A stretch of DNA of 11,377 bases, taken from Baffinella frigidus (Eukaryota > Cryptophyceae > Cryptomonadales > Baffinellaceae). Shown one piece after another: positions 6,790-11,377 of this stretch (the first letter of the stretch is position 1; each line of letters starts with the position of its first letter). A model generated the notes under the pieces. It was given only the letters and a program-made list of their open reading frames with translations. It was not told where the DNA came from and ran no database searches. A program made the translations under genes and the position numbers. The stretch spans positions 306,755 through 318,131 of the forward strand of contig MU646730.1 in NCBI GenBank assembly GCA_026770585.1. Reading direction: 5' to 3'.

Positions 6790-8658
6790 CTTCTTCTTCT
6801 TCTTCTTCTTCCTCATCATCATCATCATCATCTTCTTCTTCTTTTTCTTTATTACTCTCGATACAGGTCCTAGATTGGAACGAGCCCGTCGCGCTCGCGC
6901 GTGGCCCAGGTTCAGCCCCGGAATCGATTAAATCCAATCGTTTTCTGCCACCGAAAGTTACTACACAAGTGCTTCACTATTACTAGTGATAGACTCAGGG
7001 TTGGGCTGGCGACACGCGAGAGCAGAAAGATGCTCTAGAGAGTCACCTACCCAGAGTCATATATCACCGAGTATACAACGTATACGAAGATACGACCCGC
7101 TTGTGTGGCAATTTTCGTTGCCAGAAACGATCAAATGTAATCGATTCCGGAGATTAAGGTGAGGAGCTAATGCGGCCACCTTAACCCAACTGAGCCAACT
7201 GAGCCAGACCTGCATCCGCAGATTTCACAGGGAAACGGTTTTAATTTAAAACTTGCTGGCAATGAAATTTACTACACACAACGAGTTTTACTAGTAATAT
7301 TAAAGCATTCGTGTAGTAATTTTCATTGAATCAAAAGTTCCAAATTAAAACCGTTTCTCCATGAGATTCAAAGGGACGCGGCGGAGTCCAGTTGAACCAT
7401 TATCCAGGGATGCGTTGTCACGTCCATAGCTTTCAGGGACACCACGTTGAGTTACCAGGGGCGGCACCGCCCTCCACTACCCACACAGCGGACTTCGAAG
7501 GGATTTTGAATGACCCCTAAGCGATAAGACCTAGGGACCCTACGGTAGGCAACCCGTAGGAACATAGGGGGGTGCCTACGGATAAGGTTACGGAAACTCG
7601 GGCACTGAGTGCCCGAAAATCCCTTCGTAGCCCTCTGTGTGGTAAGGGGCGTTCGTCTCCCCGCTGAGTGCTAGTGTGGTGTATCTGGTGACACGATGAG
7701 ACCGCCTCACAGGTCTTTGTAAAAAAACGATTATCTCCTAAACCGTAAACCCTCAACCCTAGACCCTAGACCCTAAACCCTAGACCCTAGACCCTCAACC
7801 CTAAACCCGAAACCCGAAACCCGAAACCCTAAACCCGAAACCCTAAACCAGGGCTGAAGCCGCTCGGCCTCCCGCGCGCTGGTTCGCGGCGCGTGGTCAA
7901 ACCCCACGCCCCAAACCCTAAAACCTGAACCCCAAACCCCAAACCCTAAAGCGTAAACTTTAAAACCTAAAACCCTAAACCCTAAACCCCAAACCCTAAG
8001 CAGTAGACCCTAAACCCTAAACCCTAAACCATGAACCCTACACCCTAAACCCTGAACCCTGAACCCCAAACCCCAAACCATGAACCCTACACCCTAAACC
8101 CTAAACCCCAAACCCTCAACCCTCAACCCTGAACCCTAAACCCTAAACCCTGAACCCTGAACCCTGAACCCTGAACCCTAAACCCTAAACCCCAAACCCT
8201 AAACCCTAAACCCTAAAACCTGAAACCTGAACCCTGAACCCTGAACCCTGAACCCCAAACCCTAAACCATTACCCTAAACCCTAACCCCTGAACCATAAA
8301 CCATAAACCCTAAAACTTGAAACCTAAACCCTAAACCCTAAAGTATGAACCCTAAACCCGAGACCCGAAACCCTAAACCCCAAACCCTAAACTCTAAATC
8401 CTAAACCCTAAACCAGGTCACAACTCTCGACAAAGCCCTCGGTGGGAGCGTCTTGCTGAGCCTGTAAACCCTAAACCTCAAACCCTCAACCCTCAACTAT
8501 AATCCCTAAACCCTGAACCCTACACCCTACACCCTAAACCCTAAACCCTACACCCAAAGCCCCACTCCCTAAACCGTCAACCCGAAACCAGGGGAATCAC
8601 GGTGTGGTACAAGTGGGTCACGGACTCGTTCCCCTACCTCCTCCAACCCTGCCACGTG
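6341..8658 (+). CDS. TMEM164: TMEM164-family membrane protein, N-terminal part, multi-exon, incomplete
   Basis: Exons 6341-6504, 6663-6730, 7852-7895, 8417-8463 and 8592-8658 share one reading frame across GT-AG introns. A loop exon between 6730 and 7852 is unresolved. The product starts MPLPAG, has a Trp-rich N-terminal part, then NPPSWFMSPEQT leading into a first membrane segment (about residues 56-74, FVEIIFWNVVFW...). After a loop comes a second hydrophobic segment (GGSVLLSLGITVWYKW) and the motif FPYLLQPCH. Known family members have the same order: an N-terminal Trp-rich region, a first helix after a Phe-x-Ser-x-Gln segment, a variable loop, a second helix and an NPCH-type motif. As I recall, the Cys of this motif is the active-site residue of human TMEM164, a membrane acyltransferase making arachidonoyl ether phospholipids. 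The remaining C-terminal helices were not found. The family call is from motif memory, not a search. Confidence 0.7.
6511..6656. repeat. Degenerate telomere-like array filling intron 1 of the TMEM164-like gene
   Basis: CCCTGAA, CCCTCAA, CCCTAAA and CCCCAAA heptamers in mixed order. The enclosing intron (6505-6662, 158 nt) is almost nothing else; it opens GTACAC and closes CTCAACCAG. Confidence 0.9.
6663..6730 (+). CDS. TMEM164: Exon 2 of the TMEM164-like gene, first membrane helix
   Basis: This is 68 nt between the acceptor CTCTCAACCAG and the strong donor CCAG|GTGAGG. It encodes FVEIIFWNVV, FWGVAIALA and RGP. The first base completes the Thr codon from exon 1 and the exon ends one base into a codon. 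Its last 20 bases plus GT recur with one mismatch at 6890-6911. Confidence 0.7.
6746..6851. repeat. Trinucleotide microsatellite (CTT/GTT/CAT)
   Basis: Successive CTT, GTT, CTT, CAT and CTT blocks. It lies between the GTGAGG donor at 6731 and the CGATACAG acceptor at 6866, where it supplies a long pyrimidine tract on the plus strand. Confidence 0.95.
6910..7159 (+). CDS. Possible loop exon of the TMEM164-like gene interrupted by a MITE-like element
   Basis: Two acceptors are possible after the intron 2 microsatellite: CGATACAG at 6866 or CGTGGCCCAG at 6909. The second sits in the echo of the exon 2 end and keeps the frame (RGPGSAPES...). An inverted-repeat element starts at 6918 and ends at 7150, and is followed by GATTAAG|GTGAGG, a good donor at 7160. 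The simplest reading is an exon split by an insertion. With the element present both readings reach a stop inside it, so this exon is uncertain. Confidence 0.25.
6918..7150. mobile_element. MITE-like element of the ACTACACA-core group (233 bp)
   Basis: Terminal repeats begin CCGGAATCGATTA and extend through AATCGTTTTCTGCCACCGAA on the left; the right terminus matches imperfectly for about 45 bases. The core reads AAAGTTACTACACAAGTGC. Confidence 0.8.
7232..7358. mobile_element. MITE-like element of the ACTACACA-core group (127 bp)
   Basis: GAAACGGTTTTAATTT at 7232-7247 is perfectly inverted at 7343-7358. The inverted repeat continues imperfectly through CAATGAAATTTACTACAC. Confidence 0.85.
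7478..7644 (+). mobile_element. MITE-like element, family C (167 bp)
   Basis: Termini are TACCCACACAGCGGACTTCG and the inverse of TTACCACACAGAGGGCTACG; inside, GAAGGGATTTT is repeated inverted. It contains CCCTACGGTAGGCAACC. It lies in the putative intron before 7852. Confidence 0.8.
7738..7851. repeat. Degenerate telomere-like array before exon 7852-7895
   Basis: CCCTAGA, CCCTAAA and CCCGAAA heptamers, ending CCCTAAACCAG immediately before the exon. Confidence 0.9.
7852..7895 (+). CDS. TMEM164: Probable loop exon of the TMEM164-like gene
   Basis: This is a 44-nt GC-rich non-repeat island inside telomere-like sequence, preceded by CCCTAAACCAG and followed by GTCAAACCCC. It reads two bases plus 14 codons (LKPLGLPRAGSRRV) and ends in phase 0, matching the start of the next exon. 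It would lie in the variable loop between the first two helices. Evidence is its bounded position and phase rather than similarity. Confidence 0.45.
7896..8416. repeat. Degenerate telomere-like array, whole intron between 7895 and 8417
   Basis: About 520 bases of CCCTAAA/CCCTGAA/CCCCAAA variants. The stretch opens GTCAAACCCC and closes CCCTAAACCAG, so the array and the inferred intron coincide. Confidence 0.9.
8417..8463 (+). CDS. TMEM164: Exon of the TMEM164-like gene, start of the second helix
   Basis: This 47-nt island lies between CCCTAAACCAG and GTAAACCC. It encodes VTTLDKALGG and SVLLS and ends with two bases (CT) that the next exon completes to Leu. This aligns in order and character with the stretch before the Pro-Cys-His motif in family members. 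Confidence 0.65.
8464..8591. repeat. Degenerate telomere-like array, whole intron between 8463 and 8592
   Basis: This 128-nt stretch opens GTAAACCCTAAACC and closes CCCGAAACCAG. Apart from a few bases it is telomere-like repeat. Confidence 0.9.
8592..8658 (+). CDS. TMEM164: Exon of the TMEM164-like gene carrying the Pro-Cys-His motif
   Basis: This is 67 nt after CCCGAAACCAG. It encodes GITVWYKWVT then DSFPYLLQPCHV. The PCH motif is the most diagnostic match to the family. The donor CACGTG|GTCCGT is weak but is the only GT at the right place before the reading drifts into low-complexity sequence. Copies of this exon-intron junction recur at 8817-8850 and, weaker, near 8889 and 8936. Confidence 0.7.
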
Positions 8659-8695
8659 GTCCGTTCCCGCTCTCTTCTTCTTAAGTACTCCCAGC

Positions 8696-8794
8696 CTAGT
8701 GCCTATACGTCTTGAGGCTGTGAATTCACTGTAAAATCTGTGAATTCACACCAAATTAAGGCCTGGTCAAATGGTGCAGACGTATAGCCACTAG
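8696..8794. mobile_element. MITE-like element (99 bp)
   Basis: CTAGTGCCTATACGTCT at 8696-8712 is inverted with one mismatch at 8778-8794. TGTGAATTCAC occurs twice inside. Its left end lies two bases after an acceptor-like CTCCCAG. Confidence 0.8.
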
Positions 8795-8910
8795 AGATGA
8801 GTGATCCAAAAGTCTATGCCACGTACGTGGCCCGTACCCTCTCTCATCTTGATTTCTCTCTGCCTAGAGACGCGTGACCCAGTAGTCCATGCGCCGTACA
8901 TGGTCCTTCC
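8792..8910. repeat. Direct repeat of about 48 bp
   Basis: TAGAGATGAGTGATCC... at 8792-8840 and TAGAGACGCGTGACCC... at 8865-8910 share order of blocks through ATGC(C/G)CCGTAC-like sequence. Confidence 0.65.
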
Positions 8911-8987
8911 CCCCACCCCTAAACCCTACACCCGATGCAACCCACACGGTCCGTCCCCGCGCCACCAGCCCTCCCTCACAGGGTGAC

Positions 8988-9352
8988 GGCATCGGTTTGG
9001 TTCGGTCAGTTTCGTCCGAACCCATGCTAATAGGGTAACGGCCTGAAAATGGGGTAGTTAGGCCTACGGGATCGCCTAGGACCTCCTACCGTAGGCCGAG
9101 GGATCCTAGGACCAAAAAGTCTCGGCCTACGGTAGAAGGTCCGCGGACAGCACGAGGCTAAGCAGGCGAACAGAATAAACCCCGGGGGCTGTACAAGTAG
9201 GGCCTATCCATAAGTGATTTATAACCGACCGACCGCTCAGAACCGACCGACCGCTGAGCGGTCGGTAACGTGATCATTTCCTTACAAAACTTCAAAAGTC
9301 CCTTTTGTTCTGTTCGCCCGGGTAGCCTCGTGTGGGACAGCACCAAACCGAT
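8988..9352. mobile_element. Nested inverted-repeat elements
   Basis: The outer pair GCATCGGTTTGG / CCAAACCGATGC is a perfect 12-mer. Inside are a 20-bp hairpin arm pair (9081-9100 with 9121-9140, one mismatch) and an inverted pair CACGAGGCTA...GGCGAACAGAA near 9150-9175 and 9305-9335. An 18-bp tandem repeat (9223-9240, 9241-9258) leads into a 10-bp hairpin (9246-9266). Confidence 0.65.
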
Positions 9353-9394
9353 GCGAACCGAGCCGATGCGGACCGCAGCGGTTGGGTTCGGTCG

Positions 9395-9415
9395 GTGTCA
9401 TCCTCTTCATGACAC
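9395..9415. other. Short hairpin
   Basis: GTGTCAT and ATGACAC around a 7-base loop. No associated gene end was identified, so no function is assigned. Confidence 0.5.
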
Positions 9416-9489
9416 TCACGTGTAAGCCTTGAATGCATCCTGGTACGACCGCATCCTGGCTCGCTAGCTCTCTGCCTCAGCCGGGAACC

Positions 9490-9594
9490 TATCCCTTAAG
9501 TGGCCAGCCGGTCAAAATTGACCCGCAAGAGGTCCTAGGCAGGTCCTAGGGCCCTACGGTAGGGCGTATGAGCCTACTGGTCACTTAAGGGACA
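9490..9594 (-). mobile_element. MITE-like element, family B, copy 2, reverse
   Basis: It begins TATCCCTTAAGTGGCCAG and ends CTGGTCACTTAAGGGACA. It aligns over its whole length with the inverse of 1719-1822. Its right part is included in a 67-bp tandem duplication. Confidence 0.8.
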
Positions 9595-9680
9595 ATGAAT
9601 TTAAAATTAAAAGTAGGGCCCTACGGTAGGGCGTATGAGCCTACTGGTCACTTAAGAGATAATGAATTTAAAATTAAAAG
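9547..9680. repeat. 67-bp tandem duplication
   Basis: 9547-9613 and 9614-9680 differ at only two positions (AAGGGACAATG against AAGAGATAATG). The unit joins the right end of the family B element to about 20 bases of AT-rich flank. Confidence 0.95.
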
Positions 9681-9830
9681 TGGAGGACATGTGATGGCAT
9701 TTGAAACCATGAGTAATCATTAGATGAGATTTGATAACGGTTCAACCTTGTTAAGATGTGTTCATAATGATATTAGAATTGTTGATGTTGCCAGACTATT
9801 CGCAAGTTGTCATTCTGGGTCCGTGGTACA
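9681..9830. other. AT-rich stretch without recognised content
   Basis: It is noticeably richer in A and T than the GC-rich surroundings. The plus frame from 9724 is open for 70 codons but runs into the next MITE-like element and resembles nothing I know. Confidence 0.4.
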
Positions 9831-9843
9831 AATCCATCAACTT

Positions 9844-9984
9844 TTATCTCCACAAAAGCATGAATTAATTGCTTTTGGTGCAACGAAATTTACTACACAA
9901 ATGCTTTACTACTACTTTTATGAGCAAATCGAGTAGTAATATTCGTTGCCAAAAGCAATTAATTAATACTTGTATGGAGATTAA
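9844..9984. mobile_element. MITE-like element of the ACTACACA-core group (141 bp)
   Basis: Left TTATCTCCACAAAAGCATGA, then ATTAATTGCTTTTGG and CAACGAAATTTACTAC; the right end is the imperfect inverse over about 50 bases. It is closely related to 11110-11246. Confidence 0.85.
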
Positions 9985-10050
9985 CTTGGGAGCGGGAAAC
10001 AGCCCGGGCTCCCCATGTTAGTGAGCCCCCAAAAACTGAGCCAGAGCTAG
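9983..10050 (-). mobile_element. Family A fragment, reverse
   Basis: It ends GAGCCAGAGCTAG (inverse of the family terminus) and includes AGCCCGGGCT and an AACTTGGGAGCGGG segment matching the minus strand of 906-980. It abuts the 9844-9984 element. Confidence 0.6.
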
Positions 10051-10096
10051 GTGTTCTCGATGCGCCCTTCTCACGCTTGAGTTCCTCGCTCCCCAC

Positions 10097-10187
10097 TGGT
10101 ACAAATCGCCTTTCATTTCAGGGCAAGGGGCTTGAAATGATTCCCGGAAATCCAGGGCAGATACAACTCGGGCGCTGCCAAGTGGGG
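10097..10187 (+). repeat. Dispersed repeat with hairpin, copy 2
   Basis: It starts TGGTACAAAT and shares TTTCAGGG, GGGGCTTGAAA and CCCGGAAATCC with 2761-2845 in order; the hairpin is weaker. Confidence 0.75.
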
Positions 10188-10216
10188 CAGTGCAGACACG
10201 CCAGGTGGCGTTGCTG

Positions 10217-10346
10217 TTAGAGCGGTTTTTTAAAATGTTGTAAAGGCCTTCAAACATTTTAAATGGACACTTCTGGTACAAATGAAAACCGGAAAACCGG
10301 AAAACCGCACGTCCAAAACGGACAACAATTACCGCAAACGCTCTAA
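10217..10346. mobile_element. Possible small inverted-repeat element (130 bp)
   Basis: TTAGAGCG and CGCTCTAA ends enclose an 11-bp hairpin (10229-10239 with 10253-10263), a TGGTACAAAT motif and a repeated CCGGAAAA. Confidence 0.5.
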
Positions 10347-10520
10347 TCCGCCGATGAGCCCTTCTCACGCGCTGGTTCCCCGCTCTGGGCGCTGGGGCGC
10401 CCTTTCTCATTTCTTGTGAGCGAGGTACCCCTGTAGGACCAGCCGGCTGTCCCCACAGCTCCCTTGCACGTCCTAGGGTGGTGAATGCCAGCGCCCTTTC
10501 TCACGAGCAACCCGAGTACA

Positions 10521-10580
10521 TTCCCCGTAAGTGGCGAGTAGGCTCATACGCCCTATCGTAGGGCCCTAGGACCTGCCTAG
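10521..10580 (+). mobile_element. Family B fragment
   Basis: TTCCCCGTAAGTGG, then GTAGGCTCATACGCCCTA and CCTAGGACCTGCCTAGG, match the left half of family B. Confidence 0.65.
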
Positions 10581-10651
10581 GGCGGGTTAGGGTGAATATT
10601 CGCCCTATGGGCACTTCCGGGATGCGTGAATGCAGCGCGGGTGCCCCCACA

Positions 10652-10832
10652 CGAGATTGCTACAGGGGCCTATTAAAAACCAATTTGCTTTTAAAAGTGG
10701 GCATTTGTGTAGTAACTTTCGTTGATTGGTCACGTAACTCTGCATGTATTGCACAGTCACGAGGTTGGAATACCCTATCCTGGTACAAATATTTACAACC
10801 CCACATTTAAGTAGGATCCTCCAGCATTCTCG
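10652..10832 (-). mobile_element. MITE-like element, family D, 181 bp, copy 2, reverse
   Basis: It has exactly the same length as 3641-3821 and lies in the opposite orientation, with the same internal blocks (GGGGTTGTAAATATTTGTAC, TGACCAATCAACGAAA, GCCCACTTTTAAAAGC). Confidence 0.85.
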
Positions 10833-10870
10833 AGTGGTTGTACCTGAGATCTTCCTTGATACAACACATT

Positions 10871-10915
10871 CTAGCTCTGCCTCAGTCCATTTAGGTTCAC
10901 CAATTTGGCGGTTAG
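10871..10915 (+). mobile_element. Family A fragment, left end
   Basis: It begins CTAGCTCTGCCTCAGTCCAT and continues through CACCAATTTGGCG, matching the first 45 bases of the full copies. It lies directly before copy 2. Confidence 0.6.
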
Positions 10916-10929
10916 TCATCGCCCACCAT

Positions 10930-11068
10930 CTAGCGCTGTCTCAATCTTTTGCGGCCCACCAATTTGGCGAGCCCAGGCTCTTTCCCGCGCCAAAGTTGAC
11001 GGGTTTGTACCGCACACCCAGCATGTCAACTTAAGCAAAGTCGGCGAACCCGAGTGAGGCAGAGCTAG
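10930..11068 (+). mobile_element. MITE-like element, family A, copy 2 (139 bp)
   Basis: It starts CTAGCGCTGTCTCA and ends TGAGGCAGAGCTAG. It aligns end to end with the copy at 906-1044, with substitutions but few or no length changes. Confidence 0.8.
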
Positions 11069-11109
11069 GAGATCATCCTGGTACAAAACCTGGCGGGTTA
11101 GTCGACCTT

Positions 11110-11246
11110 ATCTCCGCAAAATAATTAATTAATTGCTTTTGGGTAACGAAATGTACTACACGATTGGGTCATACTCGTATTAGTAAAGTATTTGTGTAGT
11201 AAATTTCTTTGCGCCAAAAGCAATTAATTCATACTTTTGCGGAGAT
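11110..11246. mobile_element. MITE-like element of the ACTACACA-core group (137 bp)
   Basis: ATCTCCGCAAAA and TTTTGCGGAGAT termini; the inverted repeat continues through AATTAATTGCTTTTGG and a GTACTACAC core. Same subfamily as 9844-9984. Confidence 0.85.
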
Positions 11247-11278
11247 GAAACCGTACGGGCCTCTTGAACTCTTGGCAA

Positions 11279-11288
11279 ACCCTTAACC

Positions 11289-11376
<88 letters not shown>

Positions 11377-11377
11377 A
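11279..11377. repeat. Telomere-like array, unit CCCTCAA
   Basis: About fourteen near-perfect CCCTCAA heptamers running off the right edge. It is homogeneous, unlike the mixed arrays at 7738-8591. Confidence 0.95.

Larger units (their letters stand above)
8659..11377. other. No exon supported; repeats and elements to the right edge
   Basis: Besides the listed elements, this stretch holds three GCGCCCTTCTCACG-like repeats (near 10060, 10355 and 10490) and about 200 unassigned bases (10350-10520). It may be a large intron or the remaining part of the TMEM164-like gene, because the C-terminal helices of that protein have not appeared by 8658. Confidence 0.4.

Noticed and set aside
6674-6937. Minus-strand frame with poly-Asp, poly-Glu and poly-Gln
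   Set aside because: This is the trinucleotide microsatellite read in frame; it lies in an intron of the plus-strand gene.
8982-9037. Further exon of the TMEM164-like gene after CCCTCACAG
   Set aside because: Open in phase 0 and bounded by AG and GT, but the peptide does not resemble the helix expected after the PCH motif and it overlaps the end of an inverted-repeat element.
9724-9936. 70-codon open frame on the plus strand
   Set aside because: Its second half is the MITE-like element at 9844-9984 and the first half has no recognisable similarity.
11279-11377. A chromosome end at the right edge
   Set aside because: The unit is CCCTCAA rather than the canonical CCCTAAA, and a plus-strand C-rich array reaching a right end would have the wrong orientation for a plant-type telomere, which ends in TTTAGGG.

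Overview
This window looks like nuclear DNA of a eukaryote, most likely a repeat-rich alga or other protist. It holds no bacterial-style operon, ribosome-binding-site series, rRNA, tRNA or CRISPR array. It does hold plant-type telomere-like heptamers (TTTAGGG and variants), many short inverted-repeat elements of MITE type, microsatellites, and very short coding exons bounded by GT and AG. I cannot name the species.

I read two divergent, intron-rich genes, both incomplete. On the minus strand, five exons run leftward from about 5502: 5502-5124, 4349-4240, 3000-2938, 2238-2188 and 163-119. Their phases agree at every junction and give 216 contiguous codons of a protein I do not recognise. The gene continues past the left edge. 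On the plus strand, exons at 6341-6504, 6663-6730, 7852-7895, 8417-8463 and 8592-8658 join in frame into the N-terminal part of a TMEM164-family membrane protein, including the Pro-Cys-His motif. One loop exon near 6910-7159 is unclear, and everything after 8658 was not found. The 840 bases between the two genes (5503-6340) would hold both promoters and carry short direct repeats.

The introns are the striking part. Several consist largely of degenerate telomere-like repeats, and in both genes the C-rich strand is nearly always the sense strand. Four such arrays in the plus-strand gene end in the same AACCAG acceptor immediately before an exon. Exon edges are also echoed: diverged copies of an exon end, or of an exon start with its acceptor, recur in the neighbouring intron at several sites. 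One case (6711-6732 and 6890-6911) has the layout expected if an intron arose by duplication of a segment containing AGGT.

The rest is filled with small non-coding elements with terminal inverted repeats. At least four families can be separated, each with two or more copies here. They include two 181-bp copies in opposite orientation, two 139-bp copies, and a group sharing an ACTACACAAATGC-like core under different terminal repeats. From 8659 to the right edge no exon could be supported; the sequence is almost wholly elements and repeats, with one AT-rich stretch at 9681-9830.
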